In this document: piece by piece, positions 45,200 to 55,195 of the stretch
How the letters are laid out: every line of letters starts with the position of its first letter
How positions within the stretch are numbered: position 1 is the first letter of the stretch
Assembly (NCBI GenBank): GCA_020741275.1
Contig: DYZK01000007.1
Location: 1-64,000 of the forward strand
DNA: 64,000 bases
Direction of reading: 5' to 3'
Source: Corynebacterium urealyticum
Lineage (GTDB): Bacteria > Actinomycetota > Actinomycetes > Mycobacteriales > Mycobacteriaceae
Notes under the pieces: generated by a model
Told to the model about the DNA's origin: nothing
The model's database searches: none
The model's input: the letters and a program-made list of their open reading frames with translations, nothing else
Made by a program: the position numbers and the translations under genes

Positions 45200-46408
45200 A
45201 TGGATTCGAAAAAGCAGCAGCTCGGTGTGCTGACCTTGGCGGGCTTCGCGCTGCTCTCTGCGGGCGGGCCGCTGGGCACGGACATGTACCTGCCTGCTCT
45301 GCCACTGATCGGTCGGGATCTGGGGGCGAGCCCCGCCGTGGTGCAGCTCTCCATTACCGCCTACATGGTGGGCATGGCCCTGGGACAGCTGCTGATTGGG
45401 CCGCTCTCGGACGGCCGGGGCCGTCGGGGGCTGTTGTGTTTCGGGATGGTGCTGGGCCTGATTTCCTCCGTGGTGTGCGCAACCGCTCCCACGGCCGTAA
45501 TGTTGATAGCCGCCCGCTTCTTCCAGGGCGTTGCCGGCGGCACCGGCGTGGTGCTCACCCGCGCGATGATCGCCGATAAACTGCGCGGCTCGGCCGCCGC
45601 CCAGGCGCTGTCGGTCATGATGCTCATCATCGGTGTGGCCCCGATCCTTGCGCCGCTGCTGGGCGGGGTCATCAACCAGGCCGCAGGCTGGCGGGCGATC
45701 TTCTTCACGCTGGCGCTGATCGCGCTGGCCCAGATCCTCGTGGCGTGGCGCCAGCCGGAAACGCTACCGGTGGAGCGGCGCCATGGTGGTGGGCCGGTGC
45801 GGATGTACCGGAACATGCTGGGGCTTTTCCGCCGCCCGGCGTTCGTGGGTTATGCGATGGCTTTCGCCTTCGGCTTCGGCACGATGTTCGCTTTCATCGC
45901 CGGTTCCTCCTTTGTCTACCAGGAGGTCTTCGGGTTGAGCTCGGTGGGCTTCTCCGCGATGTTCGCCCTCAACGCTGTCGCACTTCTGAGCGCGAATTCT
46001 TTGAATATCCGCCTGGTGGGCCGCATCGGCGCGCGGCGGCTCCAGCGCATGGCGGTCTGCGTGATCGCTGCGGGGGCGGTGGCGGTGCTGTTGTGCGCCC
46101 TTGTCCTTCCCAGGGACGTCGACGCCGCTATGTATGCCCTGGCGGGTGCGGTGTTCGTGGCTACCTTCGGGGTGGGGTTGAACATGTCCAATTCCACTGC
46201 GCTGGCCCAGGGATTGGCTGCGGATCGCGCGGGCGCTGGCTCGGCGGTCCTGGGGGCGGGGCAGTTCGTGGTGGCCGGGGTGATGAGCCCGCTGGTGGGC
46301 CTGGGCTCCGATCGGATGCTGGCCCTAGGGCTGTGCATGGTGGCCTCGGTGGCGGTGGCTATCGCGGGCACGCTGCTGGCCGCGAAGTTTGCCCCGCACG
46401 CGGAGTAG
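45200..46408 (+). CDS. MFS drug efflux transporter, Bcr/CflA family
   Basis: 402-aa, 12-helix transporter. GTDMYLPALPLIGRDLG in helix 1 and the loop GPLSDGRGRRG are the Bcr/CflA signatures; RFFQGVAGGTGVVLTRAMI is helix 4 with the conserved Arg-x-Gln-Gly. It would export small hydrophobic compounds by proton antiport. It ends convergently with a MarR gene 50 bp away, which might regulate it, although such a pair is usually divergent. Confidence 0.88.
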   Translation: MDSKKQQLGVLTLAGFALLSAGGPLGTDMYLPALPLIGRDLGASPAVVQLSITAYMVGMALGQLLIGPLSDGRGRRGLLCFGMVLGLISSVVCATAPTAVMLIAARFFQGVAGGTGVVLTRAMIADKLRGSAAAQALSVMMLIIGVAPILAPLLGGVINQAAGWRAIFFTLALIALAQILVAWRQPETLPVERRHGGGPVRMYRNMLGLFRRPAFVGYAMAFAFGFGTMFAFIAGSSFVYQEVFGLSSVGFSAMFALNAVALLSANSLNIRLVGRIGARRLQRMAVCVIAAGAVAVLLCALVLPRDVDAAMYALAGAVFVATFGVGLNMSNSTALAQGLAADRAGAGSAVLGAGQFVVAGVMSPLVGLGSDRMLALGLCMVASVAVAIAGTLLAAKFAPHAE

Positions 46409-46427
46409 CGCTACCACCACTAGCGCC

Positions 46428-46452
46428 GCGACCGGAGTGTTCCTTCGGTCGC
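46428..46452. terminator. hairpin between convergent MFS and MarR genes
   Basis: GCGACCG and CGGTCGC form a stem in the 49-bp spacer. No T-run; a candidate shared terminator. Confidence 0.5.
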
Positions 46453-46457
46453 CCCGG

Positions 46458-47003
46458 CTAGATCACTCGTTCGCGCTCGCGCTGGAGGTTATCGATGATC
46501 GCCTCCGCAGCGTCAGAGAGTCCGCGCAGGGCGGGCACACCGTCGCGGAGCTTGCGGACATCGGACCGCTCCATCCGGGAGGTGGCCTGGGCGATGAACA
46601 GGGCCCACTGGTCGGTGATGGCGTTCATGACGTCCACCCCCTTGTCGGTGAGGTAGAGGTCCTGGGCGCGGCGATCATAATCATTGGCCTGCCTGTCCAC
46701 GAGGCCGTCGTTGATGAGGCGGCGGACGGTGGCGGAGACGTTGGAAGCGCGGAGGAAGCGCAGCCGGGCGATCTCGGAAACACCGCAGCCCGGGTGCTGG
46801 GAGATGAACTGCAGCACCTCGATCTCAGACTGGGAAATGCTCATGTCTGCGCTGGGTCGGCTCATCAGGCGGCGCGTGGCGGAGAGGAAGTCGAAGACGC
46901 TGGACGCGATTTCGGCGACGTCGACGTCCGGGAGGACTTCCTTCGCCTTGTGCCCGCTGACGTTGGGCTTGGGGCGCTGGGGAGAGGTCGCTGTGCTGCT
47001 CAT
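46458..47003 (-). CDS. MarR family transcriptional regulator
   Basis: 181-aa dimeric winged-helix regulator. The DNA-binding part spans about residues 60-125: SEIEVLQFISQHPGCGVSEIA, the recognition helix RASNVSATVRRLINDGLV, and the wing DYDRRAQDLYLTDKG. A ~30-residue polar N-terminus precedes it. Target unknown; the neighbouring MFS pump and cardiolipin synthase genes are candidates. Confidence 0.87.
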   Translation of the reverse strand: MSSTATSPQRPKPNVSGHKAKEVLPDVDVAEIASSVFDFLSATRRLMSRPSADMSISQSEIEVLQFISQHPGCGVSEIARLRFLRASNVSATVRRLINDGLVDRQANDYDRRAQDLYLTDKGVDVMNAITDQWALFIAQATSRMERSDVRKLRDGVPALRGLSDAAEAIIDNLQRERERVI

Positions 47004-47154
47004 TACTGTTCCTCGCTCTTGGTCCGTGGCTAGCTGCGTGCGTCAGGGGCAGTTCGGCGGGCCGAAACTTTTCTTTATGTAGCTAGCCAGTCTAGGCGGG
47101 GGCGGGGCCTTTCCGCGGCATTTTGCGGGAGAAAAGTAATTGCACTGCGCTGGG

Positions 47155-48666
47155 CTACTGCAGCGCGCTGGTCAGGCGGAAGACATTATCGAGGTACTGC
47201 TTGTACCACGGGCGGTTCTTCCACTCCTTCAGATCGAGGTGGAGGGAGGCTTCGCGGTAGGCGTCGATGATCTCCTGGAGGCTGTCCATGACCGCGCCCT
47301 CAAAGGTCATGAGGGTGATCTCGTAATTCAGCCCGAAGGAGCGCATGTCCATGTTGGAGCTGCCCATGACGGCCACCTCACCGTCGGCGATGGCGCACTT
47401 GGTGTGCAGCACGGCGGGGGCGGGGTACTGGTAGATCTCCACGCCGGATTCCATGAGTTCCTCGTAGTAGGAGGCCTGCGCGTGCCCGACCATCATCTGA
47501 TCGGATTCCTCGGAGACGTACAGCGACACCTTCACCCCGCGGTAGGCCGCGGTGGTGACGGCCTCGAGGAGGGATTCGTCGGGAATGAAGTAGGGGCTGA
47601 CGATCTGCAGACTCTCCTTGGCGTGATGCGCCATGGAGACAAACAGCCGCAGGTTCGGCTCGGTGGTGAATCCGGGCCCGGAGGGGACGAGCTGCATGAG
47701 CTCGGCGCCGGTGTCCTTCTGTGCGGTGGCGAGACGTTCCGCGTGGACAGAGGGGTCGATGAGGTCCAGCGTCTCGCCGGATTCGGTGTACCAGTCGACA
47801 GCGAAGACAGAGTTGATGATCGACACAATGGGCCCGGTGAACTCGCCCATGATGTCCACCCACTGTCGGCCGAGTTTGAGGTTGCCGGAGTTGAGGTAGC
47901 TGGCGTCGATCATATTCTGCGAGCCCATGAAGGCGCGCTCCCCATCGATGATGACGAGCTTGCGATGATTGCGCAGGTCAGGCCTGCGGAACTTCCAGCG
48001 CCAGGGCTTCAGCGGCAGCATGGCGTACCACTCGATGCCCAGCCGGTCGAGTTTGCGGCCGAACAGGTGGGATTCCGGGTATTTCATGGAGCCCACGTGG
48101 TCGTACATGAGGCGCACTGCCACGCCCCGGTCGGCGGCCCGGGCCAGTGCCTGGAAGAAGGGGTCGGTGGTTTCGTCCCAGGCCATGATGTAGATCTCGA
48201 CGTTGACGTAGCGCTGGGCCTCGTCGATGGCGTTGGCGATCGCGCGGATGGATTCCGCGTAGTCGGAGTACATCTTCTGCATGGTGCCGCCCACCGCGGG
48301 CATCGCGGTGAGTTCGCGGTTGAGCTGCACCATGGAGAGCTGCTCTTCGGTGACGTCCAGGCCTTTGGGGACATCCGGCTCCCCGCTGGACATGTCGCGG
48401 ATCAGCTCATTGGCCTGCACCTGGATCTTGTGGCGGCGCCGGTTGACCACCGGCGAGCCGATCATGACGAACAGCAGGATGCCGATGAAGGGGATGAGAA
48501 AAATAGCCAGCAGCCAGGCCATGGCCGAGGACGGGCGGCGCTTCTGCGGCACCCACCCCAGGGCCACGAACTTCAGCACGTAGTCCAGCCCGACGATGAG
48601 GAAGTGGTACCACTGAAGTTGGTCCACTACTCCCACCGCCATTTGGACTGGCTCTAGCCACCACAT
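47155..48666 (-). CDS. cls: cardiolipin synthase, phospholipase D type
   Basis: 503-aa membrane enzyme that joins phosphatidylglycerol units into cardiolipin. Two N-terminal helices (about residues 15-70) are followed by two HKD motifs, NHRKLVIIDGERAFMGSQN and HTKCAIADGEVAVMGSSNMD (each H-x-K-x4-D). The arrangement equals ClsA. ATG 48666; 21 bp downstream of its start lies the end of xthA on the same strand. Confidence 0.93.
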   Translation of the reverse strand: MWWLEPVQMAVGVVDQLQWYHFLIVGLDYVLKFVALGWVPQKRRPSSAMAWLLAIFLIPFIGILLFVMIGSPVVNRRRHKIQVQANELIRDMSSGEPDVPKGLDVTEEQLSMVQLNRELTAMPAVGGTMQKMYSDYAESIRAIANAIDEAQRYVNVEIYIMAWDETTDPFFQALARAADRGVAVRLMYDHVGSMKYPESHLFGRKLDRLGIEWYAMLPLKPWRWKFRRPDLRNHRKLVIIDGERAFMGSQNMIDASYLNSGNLKLGRQWVDIMGEFTGPIVSIINSVFAVDWYTESGETLDLIDPSVHAERLATAQKDTGAELMQLVPSGPGFTTEPNLRLFVSMAHHAKESLQIVSPYFIPDESLLEAVTTAAYRGVKVSLYVSEESDQMMVGHAQASYYEELMESGVEIYQYPAPAVLHTKCAIADGEVAVMGSSNMDMRSFGLNYEITLMTFEGAVMDSLQEIIDAYREASLHLDLKEWKNRPWYKQYLDNVFRLTSALQ

Positions 48667-48687
48667 CTGCTTGTTCCTCTTGGCTGT

Positions 48688-49464
48688 TTAAACGGTGTAG
48701 TCGATGATGACGGGTGCGTGGTCGGACGCGCCCTTGCCCTTGCGCTCGTCCCGGTCCACGCGCCCGGCCTCGGGTGTTAGCCCGCGGGCGTACTGCAGGT
48801 CGATGCGGATGCCTTCGTTCTTCTGGAAGCGCATGGCCTGGTAGTCCCAGTAGGTGTACTGGTCGGCGACGAGCTCCGTGGCCTGGGTCAGGCCAGCATC
48901 CTCCAGCGCGGTGAGCCGCTTGCGCTCGTTCGGGGTGACATGGGTTTTGCCCTCGAACCAGCTGCGGTCCCAGACGTCCTCGTCACGGGGTGCGATGTTG
49001 AAGTCGCCGGTCAGCACCAACTTCTCCGCGGTGCCGTCCTCCCCGGCGTTTTTCGCGTAGGACGCCAACGCGTCCAGCCAGGCCAGCTTGTAGCTGTAGT
49101 GCGGGTCGCGGATTTCTCGGCCGTTGGGTACGTACAGGCTCCACACCCTCACGCCGTTGCAGACCGCGCCGATAGCGCGGGCTTCCTGCTCCTGTGGTGC
49201 GTTGAGGTCCTTATCGAAGCCGGGCTGGCCGAACTCGGTCTGCACGTCCTCCAGACCCACCCGGGACAGGATGGCGACCCCGTTGAAGGAGTGCAGGCCG
49301 TGGTGGGCCTGCTCGTAGCCGGTGTCGCTGAAGTCCGGGAACTGCTTGTCCGTGCACTTGGTTTCCTGCAGGCACAGCACGTCCACGTCGGAGCGTTCCA
49401 GGAAGGCTCGGACCCGGTCTTCGCGGGTGCGGACGGAGTTGATGTTCCACGTGGCGATACGCAT
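48688..49464 (-). CDS. xthA: exodeoxyribonuclease III
   Basis: AP endonuclease/3'-5' exonuclease of base-excision repair, 258 aa. Catalytic segments are ATWNINSVRTR (Asn), LQETKCTD (metal Glu), NGREI, TGDFNIAPRDEDVWD and the final ASDHAPVIIDY with the catalytic Asp-His pair. ATG 49464 matches the family N-terminus exactly. Part of the xthA-GNAT-def order shared with mycobacteria (Rv0427c-Rv0429c). Confidence 0.95.
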   Translation of the reverse strand: MRIATWNINSVRTREDRVRAFLERSDVDVLCLQETKCTDKQFPDFSDTGYEQAHHGLHSFNGVAILSRVGLEDVQTEFGQPGFDKDLNAPQEQEARAIGAVCNGVRVWSLYVPNGREIRDPHYSYKLAWLDALASYAKNAGEDGTAEKLVLTGDFNIAPRDEDVWDRSWFEGKTHVTPNERKRLTALEDAGLTQATELVADQYTYWDYQAMRFQKNEGIRIDLQYARGLTPEAGRVDRDERKGKGASDHAPVIIDYTV

Positions 49465-49556
49465 AGATGACAGCCTACTGAAGCCTGCGGACACGCCCTG
49501 CACGGCGGGGGAGTCTCTTCGTTCTGCGGCGGGCGTCCGCCCAGCGCGCCCGGTTT

Positions 49557-50723
49557 TTAGTCCAGCTGCAGGCTGCGGTGCCGGTGGTGTTCGGAGAAAC
49601 CCAGGTCGTGGTACAGCCCGCGGCCGGCGGTGTTGCTCTCGATGACCTCCAGGTAGGCCTCCGTGGCACCGTGCCTTGCACCCCAGTGCAGCAACACTCG
49701 ACCCAGATAGGTGGCCAGCCCGTGGCGTCGGAACTCCGGCAGAACCTCCACCGCGGAGTAGCCCAGGAAGGAGCGCCCGGCCTCGGTGGTGGTGATTGTC
49801 GCGCGGGTGATCGCGGCCAGGGTCCCGCCGATGCGGACCTGTGCGAAGCCCAGTGTGCCGTCGATGCGCGTGCGCAGCAGTTCCAGGGCGTGTTCGGGCA
49901 GTGGTTGGCCGCGGAAGTGGTAGCGGGAGAGCCACTCCTCGGTGGGTTGGTCCAGCACCTCGATTTCCAGGGCCTGGCCCGCGAAGTTGGGGTGAACCAG
50001 GCCCGCGTCGCCGCTGAGCACCGGGGGCTCATTGAGGCCCTCCAGCTCGCGGGTCATGACGATAATCTCCGGCCCGCGCGTGCCTTCCAGATTCTCCGCG
50101 GTCCGCCCGATGCGGTCCGGCACCATGAGTGCTGCGGGCAGCTCGTGCTGGGCGTAGAAGGCCTTGATCCCCTCCACTGGGACCGGCTGCAGCGCCGCAT
50201 TGGGGCCCAGCGGCACGGCGGTGTTGGAGCGTTCGGTGATCCCGTCGCCCGCGCGGCACAGCCAGCCTTCAACCCAGGTGTTCTCGGTGCCGGGGAAGGC
50301 CTGCGCGATGGCTTCCTCGACCGCCCGGATGTCGCTGTTGCGCACCGGCTTGGTGCTCAAGGTTTTTAGGACGACGACGCTGCCCGCCGCGATCTCCACC
50401 GGCTCTTGTGCTGCTGCGTTGGGCTCCCGCTTCCGGGGTGCGGGGCGGACGACCAGCGGATCCACGCTGAGAAGCGTGCCGATGACGTCGCTGACCTCCG
50501 GCCGACCGGATTCGGCGAGCCGGCCCGTCACCCGGCGCACCACGACCCGCACGCCCGGGCGTACCGATACCGGGTCGGTGCGGCGGGAGAGTGGGAAGTC
50601 CAGGCCGGGGACGCGCCGGGCGCCGGCGGCCGCGGCGACGAGGTCGGTATCCACCTCGTGGGGCGTGGTCGCGTTGTCAGCTGCGGCGTGTGTTCCTGGC
50701 TGTTGTGCGGAGTGATCCTTCAT
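49557..50723 (-). CDS. GNAT acetyltransferase with N-terminal SH3-like domain
   Basis: 388-aa protein corresponding in position to M. tuberculosis Rv0428c. Residues ~45-115 form a small beta-rich domain (VRPGVRVVVRRVTGRL, DVIGTLLSVDPLVV). The C-terminal GNAT fold has VEVLPEFRRHGLATYLGRVLL as the acetyl-CoA loop and YHDLGFSEHHRH at the end. Substrate unknown; its fixed link to peptide deformylase suggests a role near protein N-termini, which is only a guess. It starts 18 bp after the def stop. Confidence 0.85.
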   Translation of the reverse strand: MKDHSAQQPGTHAAADNATTPHEVDTDLVAAAAGARRVPGLDFPLSRRTDPVSVRPGVRVVVRRVTGRLAESGRPEVSDVIGTLLSVDPLVVRPAPRKREPNAAAQEPVEIAAGSVVVLKTLSTKPVRNSDIRAVEEAIAQAFPGTENTWVEGWLCRAGDGITERSNTAVPLGPNAALQPVPVEGIKAFYAQHELPAALMVPDRIGRTAENLEGTRGPEIIVMTRELEGLNEPPVLSGDAGLVHPNFAGQALEIEVLDQPTEEWLSRYHFRGQPLPEHALELLRTRIDGTLGFAQVRIGGTLAAITRATITTTEAGRSFLGYSAVEVLPEFRRHGLATYLGRVLLHWGARHGATEAYLEVIESNTAGRGLYHDLGFSEHHRHRSLQLD

Positions 50724-50741
50724 GGGGCGGCTAGCTAATCC

Positions 50742-51413
50742 TTAAGCTTCGGCCGAACCGACGTCGTCGTGCCCGAAGGGGTCCTTATCGACCCCTGGCA
50801 GCCAGGTCCGGTTGCCCTCGACGTTCCAGCCCTCGGCCTTGAAAGCCTTCTTCGCGGCGCGCTTGTTCCGGCCGATGAGGGTGTCGGTGTAGAGGAAGCC
50901 GTCCAGGTGACCGACCTCGTGCTGCAGGCAGCGGGCGAAAAAGCCGTAGCCTTCGACGGTCACCGGCTCGCCGTTTTCGTCGATGCCGGTCACGCGTGCC
51001 CAATCGGCGCGGCCGGTGGGGAAGGAGTAGCCGGGGACGGAGAGGCAGCCTTCCTCGTCCTCGTACTCATCGGGCATGGTTTCCGGGATTTCGCTGGTTT
51101 CCAGCACCGGGTTGATGACGGTGCCGCGGCGCATCGGGCCACCCTGGGCAGCGATTTCTTCCTCGGTGCGCTGCTCGCCGTCGGGTCCGTCGATGTCTGG
51201 GCAGTGGTAGACGAAGAGTCGCTTGGCGACCCCCACCTGGTTGCCTGCCAGGCCAACGCCGTGGGCGCGGTCCATGGTTTCGTGCATGTCCGCGATGAAC
51301 TTCTTGAATTCCTCGGTGGGGACGCCGTTGGCGTCGAGGTCTGGTTCCCCGACCTTGTTGGTGGGGTTGTGCAGGACGGGATCGCCAGCGATGACGATGG
51401 GCAGAACAGTCAT
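50742..51413 (-). CDS. def: peptide deformylase
   Basis: Removes the N-formyl group from nascent proteins. 223 aa. Motif [12 protein letters not shown] has Gly in place of the second Ala of GxGxAAxQ; motif [14 protein letters not shown] gives the metal Cys; motif [15 protein letters not shown] gives the HExxH ligands, with Gly in place of the usual Asp. Metal ligands are all kept. Insertions (residues 75-95, 210-223) make it longer than the usual 170-190 aa, as in other corynebacteria. Start 51413 or an ATG three codons upstream. Confidence 0.93.
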   Translation of the reverse strand: MTVLPIVIAGDPVLHNPTNKVGEPDLDANGVPTEEFKKFIADMHETMDRAHGVGLAGNQVGVAKRLFVYHCPDIDGPDGEQRTEEEIAAQGGPMRRGTVINPVLETSEIPETMPDEYEDEEGCLSVPGYSFPTGRADWARVTGIDENGEPVTVEGYGFFARCLQHEVGHLDGFLYTDTLIGRNKRAAKKAFKAEGWNVEGNRTWLPGVDKDPFGHDDVGSAEA

Positions 51414-51464
51414 GGCGACCATTTTAGGGTGCGTGGCGTTGAAGGGCCGAAGTGCACTAGCTTT

Positions 51465-51707
51465 ATGAGCATGCCAGCCTCCGTGAATCCCGAAAAATCT
51501 GCTCTGAGTGAGCGGGAGCGCGCCATGCTGGAATTTGAGCGGCAGTGGTGGCGGCACCCGGGGGCGAAGGGGGAGGCGATCCAGGATCGTTTCGGGGTGA
51601 AGCCGGTGCGCTATTTCCAGCAGTTGAATCGGTTGATTGAGAAGCCGGAGGCCCTGGACTTCGATCCGGTGTTGGTGCGCACCCTGCTGCGCCGCCGGGA
51701 GGAGTGA
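51465..51707 (+). CDS. DUF3263 family small protein
   Basis: 80-aa protein of the actinobacterial DUF3263 family, whose M. tuberculosis member is Rv0430, also divergent from def. [21 protein letters not shown] and [15 protein letters not shown] (helix-turn-helix-like) are recognisable; it may bind DNA, but no function is known. It lies 72 bp upstream of the LytR_C gene in the same direction. Confidence 0.85.
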   Translation: MSMPASVNPEKSALSERERAMLEFERQWWRHPGAKGEAIQDRFGVKPVRYFQQLNRLIEKPEALDFDPVLVRTLLRRREE

Positions 51708-51779
51708 GCGCCCCGGAATAGCGGGGCTTCTCGGCGCGCCATTCTCGTGGCGGGTGTGACTGTAGTTAAGATTTGTGTC

Positions 51780-52913
51780 GTGACTGATTCGAATCGACCA
51801 CGCCATTCCCTCGACGACAACTTCGACGACGACCGCCCCCTCGACCTGGAGCCGCAGCACGGCGCCCATGAGGGCCCGGTCGACGCCGAGTTTGAGGACG
51901 CGGAATATTCCGACTACGACGCGGACGGCTACGAAAGCTACGACGATGGCTATGCCGAGTACGAGGATTACGACGGCGATGACGGCGAGCACGGCGACTA
52001 CGCCGATCACGACGACGAGTACGCAGGGTACGGGGACTACGACGACGAGTCCGCCGCCGCGGCCCAGCGCCACCACGAGGCAGGCCGCCGCCGCATCGGC
52101 GGAGCCGCAGTAGCTGGCGCAGCCGGTGCCGGGGCAGCTGGGGCTGGCGCTGGGTCCGCGGGTGCAACGGCAGCTGGGGCTGGCGCCGGTGAGGCCGGCT
52201 CCGGTGCCGCGGCTGGCGAGCCTGGTGGCCAAGTTGGTGCGGAGGCCCGCTCCGGCCAGGGCCTGCCACTGCGCGGCCTGGCCATGGTGTTGATTGCCGT
52301 CGCGATCGCACTGATCGCCTGGGGCGCGGTCAGCTTCGTCAACGGCGGCGATTCCAAGGACGGCAACGTCCAGGCCGGTCAGGGGGACGAGGACACCAGC
52401 AACCTGAGCCCTGCCGAGCAGGCGCGCCTGGCCAAGGAGAAGGAAAACGCCGAGCGTCAGGCTGCCCGCGACAAGGCCGCCAACGATGCAAAGGCTGAGG
52501 AAGCAAAAAAGGCGGAGGCCGAGAAGAAGGCCGCCGAGGAAGCCGAGAACGCCGAGAACCAGGGGGTGCTGAGCGACAAGGACCGCGAGGCCACCCACGT
52601 CACCGTCCTGAACAACTCCCCGATCGAGGGCCTGGCCGGGCGCACCGCCGACGGCCTGCGCGGCGAGAAGTGGGATGCGAAGTCGATCGGTAACCTGCCG
52701 GATTCCGCGTACGTCTTCCGCGAGTCCGTCGTGCTGTACCCGGCCGGCGACGCGAAGGCGAAGGCCGCTGCCGAGCAGATCGCCAAGGATCACGGCCTCG
52801 AGGCCCGCGAGCGCAATCGTGAGATCGACGATTCCCTCCGCGACGTCCAGCTGCTGGACGGTCCGGCACCGGGCGCGGTGATTGTTGTCACGGTGAATGA
52901 CTTGTCTCGCTAG
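51780..52913 (+). CDS. membrane-anchored LytR C-terminal domain protein
   Basis: 377-aa protein equivalent in position to Rv0431. Residues 1-105 are extremely acidic with D-Y-E-D repeats; 110-165 are Ala/Gly repeats; a single helix at ~175-195 ([20 protein letters not shown]) follows. A Lys/Glu/Ala coiled coil spans ~215-270, then the LytR_C domain ([20 protein letters not shown] to the C-terminus). The catalytic LCP domain is absent. The C-terminal part should lie outside the membrane near the cell wall. Start GTG 51780. Confidence 0.85.
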   Translation: MTDSNRPRHSLDDNFDDDRPLDLEPQHGAHEGPVDAEFEDAEYSDYDADGYESYDDGYAEYEDYDGDDGEHGDYADHDDEYAGYGDYDDESAAAAQRHHEAGRRRIGGAAVAGAAGAGAAGAGAGSAGATAAGAGAGEAGSGAAAGEPGGQVGAEARSGQGLPLRGLAMVLIAVAIALIAWGAVSFVNGGDSKDGNVQAGQGDEDTSNLSPAEQARLAKEKENAERQAARDKAANDAKAEEAKKAEAEKKAAEEAENAENQGVLSDKDREATHVTVLNNSPIEGLAGRTADGLRGEKWDAKSIGNLPDSAYVFRESVVLYPAGDAKAKAAAEQIAKDHGLEARERNREIDDSLRDVQLLDGPAPGAVIVVTVNDLSR

Positions 52914-53029
52914 GCGATCTGCAAGGATAGGGAAATAGAACGCGCCGGGGTTCCGCGCCCCGGCTTCACGCGATAGCCGCGCCACGCAGCACCGCCGACT
53001 ATGACAGCCGTGCTGTACCGAGCGAAGGG

Positions 53030-54226
53030 ATGATTGGGCCGATGGACTTTCCCGGATCTGAACCCACCGTTGGACTCGAGTGGGAGGTCGCCCTCATCGA
53101 CCCGGAGACCCTGGACCTGGTGCCACGCGCCGGTGAACTGCTTGACCTCATGGATGAGGTCTACCCGGGCCACCGTGTGACCCGCGAGTTCATGGCCAAC
53201 ACCGTGGAGATGGTCACCACCGTTCACGATGGCATCCCCGCCGCCGTGGAGGACCTGCGCGAGCAGCTGCTGCAGCTGCTGGACTGCGCCGATCGCATCG
53301 GCGTGCAGCTGTTTTCTGCGGGTACCCACCCGTTCACCAACTGGGGCGACCAGGAGATGAGCGACAAGGGAAGCTACCGGGAGATCATCAAGCGCACCCA
53401 GTACTGGGGTCGGCAGATGATCATCTGGGGCATCCACGTGCACGTCGGCGTGGGCTCGAAGGAGAAGGTCTGGCCGATCATCAACGCGGTGATGACGCAC
53501 TACCCGCACGTGCTGGCGATGTCGGCCTCCTCCCCGGCGTGGGAGGGCCTGGATACCGGCTATGCCTCGAACCGCACCCTGCTCTATCAGCAGCTGCCGA
53601 CCGCAGGCATTCCTTACCAATTCGCCTCCTGGGATGAGTGGGAGGAATTCAACCGCGATCAGGATTTTTCCGGCGTGATTAACCACACCGGTTCCATGCA
53701 TTTCGACGTCCGCCCGTCCAAGTACGGCACCATCGAGGTTCGCTTTGCGGATTCCACGATGGCAATCTGGGAGGTCGCGGCGATCAGCGCGTACCTGCAT
53801 TGCCTGGTCGTGTACTTCGAGCGGATGTACGACGCGGGCGAGGAACTGCCGAGCCTGCAGCAGTGGCACGTGGCGGAGAATAAGTGGCGCGCCGCGCGCT
53901 ATGGCCTGGATGCGGAGATCATCATCGATCGGGAGACGACGGAGCGGATGGTCACCGACGAGCTGTGCCGGTGGGTGGAGGAGCTCTCCCCGCTGGCTGA
54001 GGAGCTGGGCTGCAAGGCTGAGCTGCAGGATGTGCTCCGCCTGATCGAGACGGGCGGGGATTATGACCGCCAGCGCGCGGCGGCCCGCGCGGCCGGCGCC
54101 GCATTGGAGCCGGGGGTGCGCACCCGAGGGGATGCGGGTGCCGAGGAGGGCTTCACTCAGCCGCAGGCGTGGCGCGCGGCGGTGGAGCTGACGGCGCGCA
54201 CGCTGCGGGAGACCGCTCGGGACTAG
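53030..54226 (+). CDS. carboxylate-amine ligase, YbdK/glutamate-cysteine ligase type 2
   Basis: 398-aa GCS2-family enzyme. [12 protein letters not shown] (metal Glu residues), [16 protein letters not shown], and [11 protein letters not shown] are the family motifs; [25 protein letters not shown] holds the nucleotide site (key parts HFDVRPS and EVRFAD). The mycobacterial homologue is Rv0433. Members make gamma-glutamyl-cysteine or unknown gamma-glutamyl amides; since corynebacteria use mycothiol, substrate is open. Start ATG 53030 with GGGA in front. Confidence 0.88.
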   Translation: MIGPMDFPGSEPTVGLEWEVALIDPETLDLVPRAGELLDLMDEVYPGHRVTREFMANTVEMVTTVHDGIPAAVEDLREQLLQLLDCADRIGVQLFSAGTHPFTNWGDQEMSDKGSYREIIKRTQYWGRQMIIWGIHVHVGVGSKEKVWPIINAVMTHYPHVLAMSASSPAWEGLDTGYASNRTLLYQQLPTAGIPYQFASWDEWEEFNRDQDFSGVINHTGSMHFDVRPSKYGTIEVRFADSTMAIWEVAAISAYLHCLVVYFERMYDAGEELPSLQQWHVAENKWRAARYGLDAEIIIDRETTERMVTDELCRWVEELSPLAEELGCKAELQDVLRLIETGGDYDRQRAAARAAGAALEPGVRTRGDAGAEEGFTQPQAWRAAVELTARTLRETARD

Positions 54227-54338
54227 CTCGCAGCTGCCACCGGGGCGCCGGACGCTTGCTCCGCCCCCGCAGCACACTGCCTCCCACGCGCACGCCCACG
54301 CGCCTACACGCACGTCCCGCATCCGGCATTGCACAGCA

Positions 54339-54382
54339 CAGCGCCCGCGGCTGCCTTTAAGAAGTGGCAACCGCGGGCGCTG
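54339..54382. terminator. bidirectional hairpin terminator
   Basis: CAGCGCCCGCGG and CCGCGGGCGCTG form a perfect 12-bp stem with an inner TGCC/GGCA, serving the ligase gene (+) and the LeuA-like gene (-). The minus-strand side is followed by TGTGCTGTGC rather than a T-run. Confidence 0.7.
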
Positions 54383-54456
54383 AAAGCACTGGTGAGGCGC
54401 TGGGGTTTTGGAGTTTTTTTAAGGCCGTCGCGTGGCCTTGTTATCAAGCTCTTGCC

Positions 54457-55056
54457 TTAGCGGCGGTGCAGCAGCGCTGCGGCAGAGCACAGCGCGTTAG
54501 CGATCGAGGTATCGCGATCCGCACCGAAGCCGACGGCCCAGGTCCGCTTCCCGTTGTGGGTGGCGAAGATGAAGGTCGCGGTGGCTTCGAAGATCTCGTA
54601 CTGGTGGAACTTCAGGATCTCCACGGCCAGGTCGTGATCAGCCAGGATCTCGGACATCGCGGAGGATGCGCCCATCGCGGTGATGGACACCCGGGTGCCC
54701 TGCTGGTCGGTGCGCAGGCCTCGGATGCTGATCTCGTACTGGCGCTTGCCCGCAGACTTCCGCTGGGAGCGCAGCTGCTCCACCTGGATGTCGTTGGGGG
54801 AGTAGGAGCTCCGGAAGGTCTTCCAGTCCATGCCGCGGGCCTCGCCGCGCATCGCCTTGGGCAGTCGCTGCCCGAAGCGGGAGCGGAATGGGTCCTCGGC
54901 GAAGGTGCGGGTGCGCTGGCGGCGCTTCTGGATGCGCGTCTGGGTTTGCGCGTTGAAGGTGATGGAGTTGGAGCGCAGCGCCGGGGTGGTGGTGTAGCTC
55001 TTGTGCTCTCGGCGGCTGGTCTCCGGCTTCGCGAAGCGAATCAGCGTGGTGCTCAT
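54457..55056 (-). CDS. stand-alone LeuA-type regulatory (dimerisation) domain protein
   Basis: 199-aa protein. Residues 1-75 are basic and polar without recognised fold. From about residue 85 on, the pattern matches the C-terminal allosteric domain of 2-isopropylmalate synthase: a GASSAMSEIL turn-helix, ILKFHQYEIFEATATFIFAT, then WAVGFGADRDTSIANALCSA, which mirrors the usual V-W-G-V-G-I-D-x-D-I-V-T-A-S-L-x-A segment. No catalytic TIM-barrel is present. ATG 55056 has GAGGA 9 nt upstream. A leader peptide with Ile and Leu codons and an overlapping hairpin lie in its 5' region. It may bind leucine or heterodimerise with LeuA; function unproven. Confidence 0.6.
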   Translation of the reverse strand: MSTTLIRFAKPETSRREHKSYTTTPALRSNSITFNAQTQTRIQKRRQRTRTFAEDPFRSRFGQRLPKAMRGEARGMDWKTFRSSYSPNDIQVEQLRSQRKSAGKRQYEISIRGLRTDQQGTRVSITAMGASSAMSEILADHDLAVEILKFHQYEIFEATATFIFATHNGKRTWAVGFGADRDTSIANALCSAAALLHRR

Positions 55057-55167
55057 GGTCACTCTTCCTCGTTGTGGTCGGTCCTGGTGGCGCTTGGCGG
55101 TTGTGCTTGTGCGCCGGTTGTTCGGTTCATGGACCGACTCTTAAGCGTGTGCGCTTGTTACCCCGGT

Positions 55168-55195
55168 GGTGGAGGGGTCAGTCCGCGCCTCCACC
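55168..55195 (-). promoter_or_regulatory. attenuator-like hairpin overlapping the leader peptide end
   Basis: GGTGGAGG (195-188 on the minus strand) pairs with CCTCCACC (175-168). The first arm is made of the GGT-GGA-GG bases of the leader-peptide codons, so a ribosome at the end of the leader would melt it. No T-run follows, suggesting control of translation or a pseudoknot rather than simple termination. Confidence 0.55.

Noticed and set aside
55065-55129. Further minus-strand micro-frame (MNRTTGAQAQ...) between the leucine leader and the LeuA-like gene
   Set aside because: Weak ribosome-binding site and no regulatory codon pattern; probably chance.
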